Below are positions 52,399-61,259 of a stretch of 64,000 nt of DNA, piece by piece. The stretch is from Arenibacter algicola (GTDB taxonomy: Bacteria > Bacteroidota > Bacteroidia > Flavobacteriales > Flavobacteriaceae). Every line of letters begins with the position of its first letter. Position 1 is the first letter of the stretch. Position numbers and translations under genes: made by a program. The stretch covers positions 992,001 through 1,056,000 of the forward strand of contig NZ_JPOO01000001.1 in assembly GCF_000733925.1 (NCBI RefSeq). The letters are read 5' to 3'. Under the pieces are notes generated by a model, which searched no databases, had not been told where the DNA came from, and worked only from the letters and a program-made list of their open reading frames with translations.

Positions 52399-53121
52399 AT
52401 GGTTGTTAAAAGCCAAATAAAATTTATAAAAAATTTACAGCAAAAAAAGTACCGAACGCAAAACAAGTTGTTTGTGGTGGAGGGGATAAAGACAGTTCGG
52501 GAACTACTTGATTCTTCCCTGAAGGTATATAAAATATATGTTACGGACAGCAAAGTGCTTGGCAGGGAGGCCGATTTTGTTGAGTTGATAAGTGAAGGGG
52601 AATTGAAAAAAATGAGCGGATTGTCCACTCCAAATAAGGTCTTGGGCGTATTTCATTTTCCGGTACCCGAGCCATTGGATTTTTCTGATTGGATCATTGC
52701 TTTGGACGATGTTCGGGACCCTGGAAATATGGGTACAATTATTCGCCTTTGCGATTGGTTTGGGATCAAGAGCCTACTATGTTCATCCAATTCCGTGGAT
52801 TGCTATAATCCTAAAGTTCTTCAGGCAACTATGGGATCCATAACCAGGGTAAATATTGTGTACGGAGATTTGAAAAGGATTTTCAGCAATTCCGAGGTTG
52901 CAGTGTACGGCGCGTTTATGGATGGTGTAGAGGTTTATAAGGAGAAATTTCCCAAAAGGGGAATATTGGTAATGGGGAATGAGGCCAATGGGGTGTCGGA
53001 AGCCATTGAGGCCTTGGTTGAGAAAAAAATTAGTATTCCACAGTTCGGGCCCAAAACTACTGAAAGTTTAAATGTGGCGACAGCCACTGCCATTTTGTTG
53101 AACGAAATTAGAAGGGGATAA
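52399..53121 (+). CDS. TrmH/SpoU-family RNA 2'-O-methyltransferase
   Basis: This ~240-residue SPOUT methyltransferase has an N-terminal substrate-binding domain (LFVVEGIKTVRELL). The three SpoU motifs follow: ALDDVRDPGNMGTIIRLCDW, ILVMGNEANGVS and IPQFGPKTTESLNVATATAILLNEI (in parts). It methylates rRNA or tRNA ribose; the exact nucleotide cannot be told. The ATG at 52399 gives the family start MVVKSQIKFIKNL. An earlier in-frame ATG at 52351 would overlap the divergent tamL-like start. Confidence 0.92.
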   Translation: MVVKSQIKFIKNLQQKKYRTQNKLFVVEGIKTVRELLDSSLKVYKIYVTDSKVLGREADFVELISEGELKKMSGLSTPNKVLGVFHFPVPEPLDFSDWIIALDDVRDPGNMGTIIRLCDWFGIKSLLCSSNSVDCYNPKVLQATMGSITRVNIVYGDLKRIFSNSEVAVYGAFMDGVEVYKEKFPKRGILVMGNEANGVSEAIEALVEKKISIPQFGPKTTESLNVATATAILLNEIRRG

Positions 53122-53125
53122 TTCT

Positions 53126-53821
53126 CTACTCAAAGGTAAAATTGATAAAAAGTCCCCTGGTCATCATTGCTTCAACATTACCAGTCCATGGGCTATTGGG
53201 GTCATTATCACGTACCAATTCATCATTAATGGCAAAAACTCCGCGGATAGAGGGAGTGAACTTGAAATATTCCAAATAGAAATCAATCCCAAAACCCATT
53301 TCGTAATAATAGGTGGTCTTTTTCATTCGGAAAGTAGCGCTGCTGTTGTCGTCCAAACTTTGTTCATTACTGCCCAGGTTTAATGAGGTAGACGCCCCGC
53401 CAACCAGAAATGGTTTCCAATTCCCCAGTCTTAGGGTGCTGACCTTTAGGAGCAAGGGAAAATTTATATAGGTCGATTTTACCTCCCTTATGGCATCCCT
53501 TTCGTTATCAAACCCTGGAAAGCCCAAATTTCTCTGGTTGTAGTGCAATCCAGGTTCGAAGCGAAGATCCAAAAATTTGTTAAGTCGCAGTTCCCCGATC
53601 AGCCCTACGTTAAATCCAAATGATTTGTCCACCAGAATATCGGGTAGATCGTCTTTGTATTCAAATTTAAAGTCATATTGATTGAAGCCTAAAAAATATC
53701 CCCAATTTAGTAATGGCTTGTCCTCATTTTCAAGGTTCATTACGGGTTTTTCATTAAACTGGGCCATGGCCGTGTTGCCCAGAGTACAAAAAGCAATAAA
53801 AAGAACAAAAATATTTTTCAT
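53126..53821 (-). CDS. porT: PorT-family outer-membrane protein (type IX secretion/gliding)
   Basis: This 231-residue beta-barrel has a signal peptide (ends AMAQ) and strands such as WGYFLGFNQYDFKFEY, FGFNVGLIGELRLNKFLDLRFEPGLHYNQRNL (in parts), YEMGFGIDFYLEYFKFTPSIRG and GLFINFTFE. The position directly after ubiE is a conserved arrangement for PorT in Flavobacteriaceae. It supports a type IX secretion system in the organism. Confidence 0.88.
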   Translation of the reverse strand: MKNIFVLFIAFCTLGNTAMAQFNEKPVMNLENEDKPLLNWGYFLGFNQYDFKFEYKDDLPDILVDKSFGFNVGLIGELRLNKFLDLRFEPGLHYNQRNLGFPGFDNERDAIREVKSTYINFPLLLKVSTLRLGNWKPFLVGGASTSLNLGSNEQSLDDNSSATFRMKKTTYYYEMGFGIDFYLEYFKFTPSIRGVFAINDELVRDNDPNSPWTGNVEAMMTRGLFINFTFE

Positions 53822-53824
53822 ATT

Positions 53825-54559
53825 TTACTTTGTAGCTACGTAAATAGAGGCAACCCCAAATGTTTGGGGTCTATTGTCTATACCTATAAACCCAATTTTT
53901 GCCAAAATATTGTTGAACTGTTTTCCATGGGGGAAGGCAGCTGCGGATTCGGATAAATAGGCATAGGCACTGCGATCTTTGGAAAATAATTTTCCAATGG
54001 CCGGCAGTATGAATTTGGTGTAGAATTTATAACCTTGTTTGAAGGGCGTTTTTGTGGGAATGGAGGTTTCAAGAACTACAAATGAGCCTCCTGGCTTTAG
54101 GACCCGATATATTTCCTTGAGTCCTTTTTCAAGATTTTCAAAATTCCGTACTCCAAATGCAACTGTAATGGCATCAAAGGAATTGTTTTCAAAAGGCAGA
54201 TTTTCACTATCACCAACAATCATTTTGATAGTTTCCCCCAGTTTTTTTTCCAAAATTTTTCTTTTGCCAACTTCCAACATTCCTGGAGAGATATCCAAGC
54301 CGATAATCTCTTTGGCCCCTGTTTTGGTCATGTTAATGGCCAAGTCGCCCGTTCCGGTAGCAATGTCCAAAATTTTCGCAGGTTTTTTTTCGGAGACTAT
54401 GGATACTACGCGCTTTCGCCATCTAATATCAATTCCAAAGGATATAACCCTGTTAAGTCCATCGTAATTTCCAGAAATGGTATCAAACATTTTTGTAACC
54501 TGTTCCTTTTTGCCTAGCGTTGAATCTTTATAAGGGGTCACCTTTTTATCCATAATCAT
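53825..54559 (-). CDS. ubiE: demethylmenaquinone methyltransferase
   Basis: This class I SAM methyltransferase makes the last step of menaquinone synthesis. The 244-residue protein has MFDTISGNYDGLNRVISFG, the SAM motif ILDIATGTGDLAINM, and the motifs DAITVAFGVRNFENLEKGL and EIYRVLKPGGSFVVLE. The start may be two codons later, at 54553. It overlaps no gene, and porT follows 3 bp later. Confidence 0.95.
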   Translation of the reverse strand: MIMDKKVTPYKDSTLGKKEQVTKMFDTISGNYDGLNRVISFGIDIRWRKRVVSIVSEKKPAKILDIATGTGDLAINMTKTGAKEIIGLDISPGMLEVGKRKILEKKLGETIKMIVGDSENLPFENNSFDAITVAFGVRNFENLEKGLKEIYRVLKPGGSFVVLETSIPTKTPFKQGYKFYTKFILPAIGKLFSKDRSAYAYLSESAAAFPHGKQFNNILAKIGFIGIDNRPQTFGVASIYVATK

Positions 54560-54570
54560 TAAATTTTTGG

Positions 54571-54578
54571 TAAAGATA
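54571..54578 (-). promoter_or_regulatory. candidate -7 box upstream of ubiE
   Basis: TATCTTTA on the minus strand matches TAnnTTTG at seven of eight positions, 11 bp before the longer ubiE start. Confidence 0.4.
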
Positions 54579-54903
54579 CTATATAGACCTAAAGATTTAC
54601 TTCTAATTTTTACAATAAGAGATGACCTCTATCTGCTTAACTGGTGTATTTTAGAATACAACCCAATTTAATTATGTAATTTTGTCGCGCTTACAGTCAG
54701 ATTTTAATTGAAATATGATTTAGCAAGCTTCTTTCCTATATGGGAAAAATGGATTGATTCGGAATTCGAAAAGGAGTTGTACAAAGGAAATAGATTTGGT
54801 TTATAATTAAATTTAGGATACTTGGGGTGTAAAACTATAACAACACAGGATTAACCATTAAATATTGTGTACTTCGATTGATGAAAAACAATTTATATAA
54901 CAG
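54579..54903. other. intergenic region upstream of trkA
   Basis: About 325 bases without a convincing ORF. An exact plus-strand -7 box TAATTTTG is at 54677-54684 and is annotated separately. Nothing else stood out. Confidence 0.55.
54677..54684 (+). promoter_or_regulatory. candidate -7 box, possible distal trkA promoter
   Basis: TAATTTTG, an exact TAnnTTTG match on the plus strand, 220 bp before trkA. If used, the trkA mRNA would have a long leader. Confidence 0.35.
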
Positions 54904-56253
54904 ATGAAAATTATTATTGCAGGGGCTGGTGAAGTAGGTTTTCATTTGGCCAAATTACTGTCCTACGAATCCCAGGATATTACTCTGATAGATAGTAATA
55001 AGGATAGTTTATCTTATGCAGACAGTCATTTGGATATTAGGGTGCTTAGGGGAGACGCTACTTCCATTGCCATTTTAAAGGATGCTCAGGTAGAGAGATC
55101 CGATCTGGTTATTGGAGTAACCTCTTCGGAGACCACTAATATTACTTTGTGCATGTTGGCAAAACAATTGGGATGTAAGCGTACCATAGCCCGTATCTCC
55201 AACGCTGAATTTATTCATAACAAGGAAGCCATTAGGTTTCCGGACTTGGGTATAGATGAGCTTATTTCTCCTGAGGCTTTGGCAGCTACCGAAATTCAAC
55301 TATTGTTGAATCAATCCGCATTTAATAATACTTACGAATTTGAGGAAGGTCTTCTGATCATGGTGGGTGTATCCTTGCCGAGTACCGCACCTTTTGTAGG
55401 AAAGACGGTAAAGGAGGCAGCCCAGATTTTTTCTGAACTACATTTTATGCCCATCGCCATTCAAAGGATGGGTACCCAATACACAATAGTGCCAAGGGGC
55501 GATACTGTTTTTAAGGATAATGATCAGGTGTATTTTATAACTTCCAGAGAGGGCTTGGATGAACTGTACAAACTCACTGGGAAGGAGAAGAAGGAAATCA
55601 AAAACGTGATGATACTTGGTGGTAGTAAGGTAGGCTTTAAAACCGCCCGTGATCTTTGCAGAAATAAGTTTAACGTAAAGCTTATTGAGAAAAGTAAGGA
55701 AAAGGCTTTCGATTTGGCAGATGAGCTGCCCAATGCCCTCATCATTAATGGTGATGGTAGAAATGTAGAGCTTTTGGAAGAGGAAAATTTGGAGGCCATG
55801 GATGCTTTCGTGGCTGTTACAGGAAATTCTGAAACGAATATAATGTCTTGCTTGGTTGCCAAATCCAAAAATGTTAAAAAGACAATTGCCCTAGTGGAGA
55901 ATATGGATTATTTTCAATTATCACACTCCATAGGAATAGATACCCTGCTAAATAAAAAGCTATTGGCTGCGAATAATATCTTCAGGCATATCCGTAAAGG
56001 CGAAATTGTAGCGATGACCAGGCTGAATAATTTAAATGCAGAGATTTTAGAATTCATTGTTAAGCCAACATCGCAGGTAAACGGACAAATAATTAGGGAG
56101 CTGGAATTTCCTGAGGAAGCTACCATTGGAGGGGTAATCCGCGATAATCAAGGGATTATTGCCTTAGGGGGATTTAGAATTACAGAAGGCGATAGGGTAG
56201 TGGTGTGTTGTTTGCCAAGTGCCATTCCGAAAATTGAAAAGCTATTCCTTTAG
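54904..56253 (+). CDS. trkA: Trk potassium transporter regulatory subunit TrkA
   Basis: This cytoplasmic NAD-binding regulator gates TrkH. The 449-residue protein has two RCK modules: the first starts IIIAGAGEVGFHLAKLL and the second VMILGGSKVGFKTARDL at about residue 233. Each has an aspartate-binding loop (LIDSNKD; LIEKSKE) and a C-terminal RCK_C part. Two-module length is normal. trkH begins one base after the stop. Confidence 0.95.
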   Translation: MKIIIAGAGEVGFHLAKLLSYESQDITLIDSNKDSLSYADSHLDIRVLRGDATSIAILKDAQVERSDLVIGVTSSETTNITLCMLAKQLGCKRTIARISNAEFIHNKEAIRFPDLGIDELISPEALAATEIQLLLNQSAFNNTYEFEEGLLIMVGVSLPSTAPFVGKTVKEAAQIFSELHFMPIAIQRMGTQYTIVPRGDTVFKDNDQVYFITSREGLDELYKLTGKEKKEIKNVMILGGSKVGFKTARDLCRNKFNVKLIEKSKEKAFDLADELPNALIINGDGRNVELLEEENLEAMDAFVAVTGNSETNIMSCLVAKSKNVKKTIALVENMDYFQLSHSIGIDTLLNKKLLAANNIFRHIRKGEIVAMTRLNNLNAEILEFIVKPTSQVNGQIIRELEFPEEATIGGVIRDNQGIIALGGFRITEGDRVVVCCLPSAIPKIEKLFL

Positions 56254-56254
56254 T

Positions 56255-57745
56255 ATGGGCTTAAATTCGAAAATTATCTTTCACCTCATGGGATTGCTAT
56301 TACTTTGTAATGGTTTTTTTATGATTTTGGCTGCAGTGGTAAGTGGAGTCTATGATGATGGGGCTACCTTGGATATTACCCTTGCGGCAGTGGTTACGAT
56401 GCTTGTTGGTGTTTTGGCCATGTTCTATACGCGAAACCACAAAAAAGAGGTTAAGCGAAAGGAAGGATACATCATTGTTACTTTTGGTTGGTTGGTCATG
56501 TCCGCCTCGGGGATGTTGCCCTATCTTTTTTCAGGGGCCATTCCAGACGTCACCAATGCCTTTTTTGAGACTATGTCCGGGTATACCACTACTGGTGCTT
56601 CGGTGGTGGACGATATAGAGGTTTTACCGGAAGGGATCCTATTGTGGAGGAGTTTAACCCATTGGATAGGTGGGATGGGGATTATAGTTCTTGCAATTGC
56701 TATTTTGCCTTTATTGGGTATTGGGGGAATGCAATTGTTTGCCGCTGAGGCTCCTGGGCCAAGTGGGGACAAATTACATCCAAGGATTACGGATACAGCC
56801 AAGCGACTTTGGTTGATTTACTTTAGCTATACCGTGGCCGAGACCCTATTGTTGAAATTGGCCGGAATGTCCTTTTTTGATGCAGTAAACCATTCTTTGG
56901 CAACCCTTTCCACTGGAGGTTTTTCTACCAAAAACGCCAGTATGGCTTATTGGAACGATCAACCTTTAATACAATATATTGTTATTTTGTTCATGTTTTT
57001 AGCCGGTAGCAACTTCGTATTAAGCTATTATGCCTTTAAGGGCAAGGTGCAAAAAGTGATAATGGATGAGGAATTTAAATTCTATTCCATTTTTATTTTT
57101 TGCTTTACCATAGTGGCCAGTTTGGTTGTTTATTTTCAGGCCAATGTACCGATGTCCAATTTTCATCCTATGGTTTTGGGAGAGGGGGAAAGTGCCTTTA
57201 GACATACCTTGTTTCAAGTGGTCTCGGTTATTACGACAACAGGCTTTGTTACTGCCGATTTTACTTCCTGGACGCCTTTTTTGACCATATTCTTTTTTGG
57301 ACTGTTTTTCCTTGGGGGTTCTGCTGGTTCAACCGCAGGGGGCATCAAGGTGATGAGGCATTTGCTAATTATCAAAAATGGCCTGTTGGAATTTAAGCGT
57401 ACACTGCATACCAATGCCGTTATTCCTGTTCGCTATAATAACAAGACGGTACCCGAACACATCGTGTACAATATAATTGCATTTTTTGTACTCTATATGT
57501 TGTTATTTATCATTGGATCCTTGGTGCTTGGTGCACTGGGGTTGGACTTTGAAAGTGCCATTGGGGGGGCAGCCTCCTCACTGGGGAATGTAGGTCCGGC
57601 CTTGGGTACTTTAAATCCGTTGGTCAATTTTAATAGCCTTCCGGCCCTGGGGAAATGGTGGTGTGGTTTTCTAATGCTCTTGGGTAGGTTGGAGCTATTC
57701 ACAGTATTGATTCTGTTTTCTCCCTATTTTTGGAAGCGTACTTAG
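56255..57745 (+). CDS. trkH: Trk potassium channel subunit TrkH
   Basis: This membrane ion-conducting subunit of the K+ uptake system has 496 residues with repeated M1-P-M2 units. Pore-loop filters are seen in TTGASV, STGGFS, TTGFVT and GNVGPALG, with the flexible glycine loop GSTAGGIKVM. The ATG at 56255 leaves one base after trkA, which is preferred over an upstream start inside trkA. The pair trkA-trkH is the complete transporter. A strong terminator follows. Confidence 0.95.
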   Translation: MGLNSKIIFHLMGLLLLCNGFFMILAAVVSGVYDDGATLDITLAAVVTMLVGVLAMFYTRNHKKEVKRKEGYIIVTFGWLVMSASGMLPYLFSGAIPDVTNAFFETMSGYTTTGASVVDDIEVLPEGILLWRSLTHWIGGMGIIVLAIAILPLLGIGGMQLFAAEAPGPSGDKLHPRITDTAKRLWLIYFSYTVAETLLLKLAGMSFFDAVNHSLATLSTGGFSTKNASMAYWNDQPLIQYIVILFMFLAGSNFVLSYYAFKGKVQKVIMDEEFKFYSIFIFCFTIVASLVVYFQANVPMSNFHPMVLGEGESAFRHTLFQVVSVITTTGFVTADFTSWTPFLTIFFFGLFFLGGSAGSTAGGIKVMRHLLIIKNGLLEFKRTLHTNAVIPVRYNNKTVPEHIVYNIIAFFVLYMLLFIIGSLVLGALGLDFESAIGGAASSLGNVGPALGTLNPLVNFNSLPALGKWWCGFLMLLGRLELFTVLILFSPYFWKRT

Positions 57746-57751
57746 AATATT

Positions 57752-57789
57752 AAAAAAAATGGACGTCGGTTAGGACGTCCATTTTTTTT
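57752..57789. terminator. bidirectional terminator between trkH and aspC-like gene
   Basis: AAAAAAAATGGACGTC (57752-57767) pairs with GACGTCCATTTTTTTT (57774-57789), giving a hairpin with an A-run and T-run on either side, between convergent genes. Confidence 0.85.
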
Positions 57790-57805
57790 AAGACTAAAGT
57801 CTGTA

Positions 57806-58990
57806 TTATAAGACTGCCTTTATTCTGGCCATTGCTTCCCTTAGTTCCTTCTCTGAAGCCGCGTAGGAAATACGTATGCAATTATCATTTCCAAAAGCTT
57901 CACCGGTTACTGTAGCTACATTTGCCTTTTCCAAAAGGTAAAGCGCAAAATCGGAAGCATTATTGATCAATGTACCGTTAATTGTTTTTCCAAAGAAGCT
58001 GGAGATATCGGGAAATACATAAAATGCTCCCTCAGGGACATTAAGGTTAAATCCTTTTATTTCTCCCAATAGTTCCAAGACAAGATCGCGTCTCTTATGG
58101 AATTCGTCGATCATAAATTTAATGGAGGAAATTGGGGCATTGAGAGCAGCTATGGTTGCACGTTGGGCAATAGAATTGGCACCACTGGTAATCTGGCCCT
58201 GAAATTTGGTACAGGCCTTGGCAATCCAATCCGGACCTCCTATATATCCAATACGCCATCCGGTCATAGCAAATGCCTTGGAAACACCGTTTACCGTAAT
58301 GGTTCGATCGTACATGCCTTCTATATTGGCAATACTTACATGTCCTCCTCTAAAATTGATATGTTCATATATTTCATCCGATACCACAAAAATGTTGGGA
58401 TGCTTTCTCAATACTTTGGCCAAACCTTCCAACTCTTCCTGGTTGTAAACAGATCCACTTGGATTACATGGAGAGCTGAACCACATCATTTTGGTCTTAG
58501 GCGTAATGGCCTTCTCCAATTGTTCCGGAGTCATCTTAAAATCGGTGTCAATGCTTGTAGGTACTTCTACGGGCACACCTTGGGCCAATTTCACAATATC
58601 GCTATAACTTACCCAATAAGGAGCTGGTAGAATAACCTCGTCACCATCATTGAGCATAACCATGGCAATATTTGCCAAGGATTGTTTAGCTCCTGTAGAG
58701 ACTACAATCTGGTTAAGGCCGTAAGTAAGTCCATTGTCCCGTTTAAATTTATTGGCAATGGCTTGCTTTAAATCGGCATAGCCATCCACAGGGGAATAAC
58801 TGCTGTAATTTTGGTCTATGGCCTCTTTGGCGGCTTCCTTGATGAAATCAGGGATATTAAAGTCAGGTTCCCCAAGACTTAAGCCAATGATGTCTTTACC
58901 TTCATTTTTTAATTCTCTGGCTTTAGCGGCCATAGCCAATGTGGCCGAGGTGGACATGGAATTGATCCTATCGGATAAATGGTTCTTCAT
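57806..58990 (-). CDS. class I/II pyridoxal-phosphate aminotransferase (aspartate aminotransferase type)
   Basis: This 394-residue fold-type I enzyme has SATLAMAAKARELK at the start, LGEPDFNIPDF, the PLP-contact VSTGAKQSLAN, the SSPCNPSG loop, VSDEIYEH and the catalytic lysine in VNGVSKAFAMTGWRIGY, with RISYA near the end. The pattern fits the AspC/AT-Ib group. Substrate specificity for aspartate is probable but not proven by sequence. Confidence 0.92.
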   Translation of the reverse strand: MKNHLSDRINSMSTSATLAMAAKARELKNEGKDIIGLSLGEPDFNIPDFIKEAAKEAIDQNYSSYSPVDGYADLKQAIANKFKRDNGLTYGLNQIVVSTGAKQSLANIAMVMLNDGDEVILPAPYWVSYSDIVKLAQGVPVEVPTSIDTDFKMTPEQLEKAITPKTKMMWFSSPCNPSGSVYNQEELEGLAKVLRKHPNIFVVSDEIYEHINFRGGHVSIANIEGMYDRTITVNGVSKAFAMTGWRIGYIGGPDWIAKACTKFQGQITSGANSIAQRATIAALNAPISSIKFMIDEFHKRRDLVLELLGEIKGFNLNVPEGAFYVFPDISSFFGKTINGTLINNASDFALYLLEKANVATVTGEAFGNDNCIRISYAASEKELREAMARIKAVL

Positions 58991-59004
58991 TTGTATATTA
59001 TAAT

Positions 59005-60108
59005 TTACTGATATTGAAATTTGGGTTTTTTGCCCAGTTCCTTTAGATGTTTGAAGTGCGAAATTATAGCTTTTCTTGTAGTTTTATATTCGTTGTATGG
59101 CAAATTAAACTCATTTGCAGTCTCTTTAACAATTTTGGCAATTTTTGTGTAATGTATATGACTAATATTTGGGAAAATATGATGCTCCACCTGATGATTT
59201 AAACCTCCTGTAAACCAGTTTACTATACGGTTTTTGGTACCAAAGTTTACGGTAGTGAACAATTGATGGATGGCCCAAGTATTTTTCATGGTACCGTCCT
59301 TCTCTGGAAGTGGCGTTTCCGCTTCGTCCACAACATGTGCCAATTGAAAAACTACGCTCAGAATTACTCCTGCAACATAATGCATTATGAAAAAACCTAA
59401 AAGAATTTTCCACCAGGCAATATCTAGAAATACCATGGGTAACACGATCCAGATGGTTAGATATATAAGCTTGGTTACTACCAGCATACTCCAGTTCATA
59501 AACGGATTAGGGAACTTGCCATAGGCCAATTTTCTTTTGGTATAGCGGTACATCTGTTGAAAATCCGTTGTTATGGCCCAGTTAAATGTAAGAAGGCCAT
59601 AAAGGAAGATGGAGTAAAAATGTTGAAATTTATGGAATCTGTGCCACTTGGCATGCTTTGAAAACCTCAGGATCCTTCCTGCTTCCAAATCCTCATCGTG
59701 TTCGTGGATATTGGTGTAGGTGTGGTGCAATACGTTGTGTTGAACCTGCCAGTTGTATACGTTACCAGCCAGGATGTAGATACTTCCGCCCATGAGTTTG
59801 TTTACCCATTTTTTATTGGAATAGGAACCGTGATTTCCATCGTGCATTACATTCATCCCAACTCCGGCCATGCCCACTCCCATAGTAATGGTGAGCAATA
59901 AATTCGCCCAATTTGGAAGCCCTAGGGTCAGGATTAGAAAATAGGGGGCCAAAAATAAGGCAAACATTACTGCGGTTTTTAAGTGCAATTTCCAGTTCCC
60001 TGTTTTTTTAAGGTTGTTTTCCTTGAAATAATCATTAACGCGCTTATTTAGGGTTTTGAAAAACTGTGCTGAGTCTTTTCTTGAAAATCTTATGGGTTTA
60101 TTGTCCAT
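59005..60108 (-). CDS. membrane fatty-acid (acyl-CoA/lipid) desaturase
   Basis: This 367-residue integral membrane di-iron desaturase has the histidine boxes HDGNHGS, HHTYTNIHEHDED and HQVEHHIF near residues 90, 128 and 310, and about four membrane segments. It introduces a double bond in a membrane-lipid or CoA-bound acyl chain, important for membrane fluidity. The regiospecificity is not determinable here. Confidence 0.92.
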   Translation of the reverse strand: MDNKPIRFSRKDSAQFFKTLNKRVNDYFKENNLKKTGNWKLHLKTAVMFALFLAPYFLILTLGLPNWANLLLTITMGVGMAGVGMNVMHDGNHGSYSNKKWVNKLMGGSIYILAGNVYNWQVQHNVLHHTYTNIHEHDEDLEAGRILRFSKHAKWHRFHKFQHFYSIFLYGLLTFNWAITTDFQQMYRYTKRKLAYGKFPNPFMNWSMLVVTKLIYLTIWIVLPMVFLDIAWWKILLGFFIMHYVAGVILSVVFQLAHVVDEAETPLPEKDGTMKNTWAIHQLFTTVNFGTKNRIVNWFTGGLNHQVEHHIFPNISHIHYTKIAKIVKETANEFNLPYNEYKTTRKAIISHFKHLKELGKKPKFQYQ

Positions 60109-60196
60109 GATTTAATTTTTTGTAAATATAAGGCAAATACAGCCCAAATTATGTATAACTGCTTTGTTAAAACGTAGGCCATGCCCATTAAAGTGC

Positions 60197-60204
60197 TATT
60201 TTTG
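60197..60204 (+). promoter_or_regulatory. -7 box of rsmG
   Basis: TATTTTTG, an exact TAnnTTTG match, 20 bp before the ATG at 60225. Confidence 0.55.
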
Positions 60205-60224
60205 CAAAAATTTAACGAATCATA

Positions 60225-60860
60225 ATGGACTACACAATCATTTATAAATATTTTCCAGATTTAACGGATTTGCAGAAACAGCAAATTGAAAAATTGCAAC
60301 ATTTGTACCAGGATTGGAACGTAAAGATAAATGTAGTCTCCAGAAAGGATATAGATGAGCTGTATTTGCGACATGTGCTCCATTCATTGGCAATTGCCAA
60401 GTTTCAAAAATTTAATCCCGGGGCGGAAGTTTTGGATGTAGGAACCGGAGGTGGGTTTCCTGGGATTCCCTTGGCCATTTTATATCCCGAGACCCATTTT
60501 ACACTGGTTGATGCCATTGGAAAAAAGATCAAAGTAGTTCAGGAAGTTGTTGCGGGATTGGAAATTGAAAATGTCACCGCGGTTAATTCGAGAGTTGAAG
60601 AGATTAAGGGGCAGTTCGATTTTATTGTTAGTAGGGCAGTAGCGGCAATGCCGACATTTACACATTGGGTGAAAGGGAAAATAAAAAAGAAATCCGAACA
60701 CGAACGTAAGAATGGAATCCTCTATTTAAAAGGAGGGGATCTTGAAGAAGAATTAAAGGAATACCGTACCGTTGAAGTCTATGATCTTTCGGCAATATTT
60801 GAAGAGGAATTCTTTGAAACCAAAAAATTGGTTTACTTACCCGTAAAATTTAAGGGCTAA
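60225..60860 (+). CDS. rsmG: 16S rRNA (guanine-N7)-methyltransferase RsmG
   Basis: RsmG methylates G527 (E. coli numbering) of 16S rRNA. The 211-residue protein has the LYQDWNVKINVVSRKDIDELY start region, the SAM motif VLDVGTGGGFPGIPLAI, the acidic motif LVDAIGKKIKV and FIVSRAVAAM. Its length and motif order are typical. A small ORF on the opposite strand ends two bases after its stop. Confidence 0.95.
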   Translation: MDYTIIYKYFPDLTDLQKQQIEKLQHLYQDWNVKINVVSRKDIDELYLRHVLHSLAIAKFQKFNPGAEVLDVGTGGGFPGIPLAILYPETHFTLVDAIGKKIKVVQEVVAGLEIENVTAVNSRVEEIKGQFDFIVSRAVAAMPTFTHWVKGKIKKKSEHERKNGILYLKGGDLEEELKEYRTVEVYDLSAIFEEEFFETKKLVYLPVKFKG

Positions 60861-60862
60861 TT

Positions 60863-60991
60863 TTATAGACTTAACATGTGGTAATAAGACTCCCTACAAG
60901 TTTTGGCGTATGCCTTAATGTAATTGGGGATATTCCTAAATGAAAAACTTTTCGATTTTTTCGGAGTTTTGTTTTCGATACTTTCTTTCAT
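60863..60991 (-). CDS. 42-residue small ORF convergent to rsmG
   Basis: Read directly from the sequence: ATG at 60991, TAA at 60863-60865. The product begins MKESIENKTPKKSKSFSFRN and ends YAKTCRESYYHMLSL. It is basic with a Lys/Ser-rich start and an aromatic tail. Its end lies 2 bp past the rsmG stop, a spacing often seen for real genes. No family is recognised. Base composition is similar to its neighbours. It could be non-coding by chance, since 42 codons is short. Confidence 0.4.
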   Translation of the reverse strand: MKESIENKTPKKSKSFSFRNIPNYIKAYAKTCRESYYHMLSL

Positions 60992-61203
60992 GACTTTGGG
61001 CTTTAGAGTTAACTTTAAATTCACTGTAAATTTACAATAAGTTAACGTTAAATTTACATTATAATTGTGTGAAAGCTGGTTTAATTTATGTTAAATCTAT
61101 CCTTTTGCCCGGTATTATTCCGAAATAGATGGCTTTAGTCTGCCCAAATTAAGGGCTTTAGGAGTAAAATGACTGTTAAGAGCGAGTGGATTTATATAAT
61201 AGG
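60992..61203. other. AT-rich region with small palindromes
   Basis: No ORF beyond the small one before it. It contains the perfect 12-base palindrome TGTAAATTTACA at 61025-61036, followed by GTTAACGTTAAATTTACA. These partly repeated palindromes could be a regulator site for the small upstream ORF. Confidence 0.45.
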
Positions 61204-61240
61204 CAAGGCCCGTATCTGCACTAAGCAAATACGGGCCTTG
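61204..61240. terminator. hairpin beyond the pruA 3' end
   Basis: CAAGGCCCGTAT (61204-61215) pairs perfectly with ATACGGGCCTTG (61229-61240). The plus-strand side continues TTTATTTATTT; the minus-strand side has no strong T-run. It lies 20 bp after pruA (minus strand), so it probably stabilises or ends that transcript. Confidence 0.6.
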
Positions 61241-61259
61241 TTTATTTATTTGTATTCCC

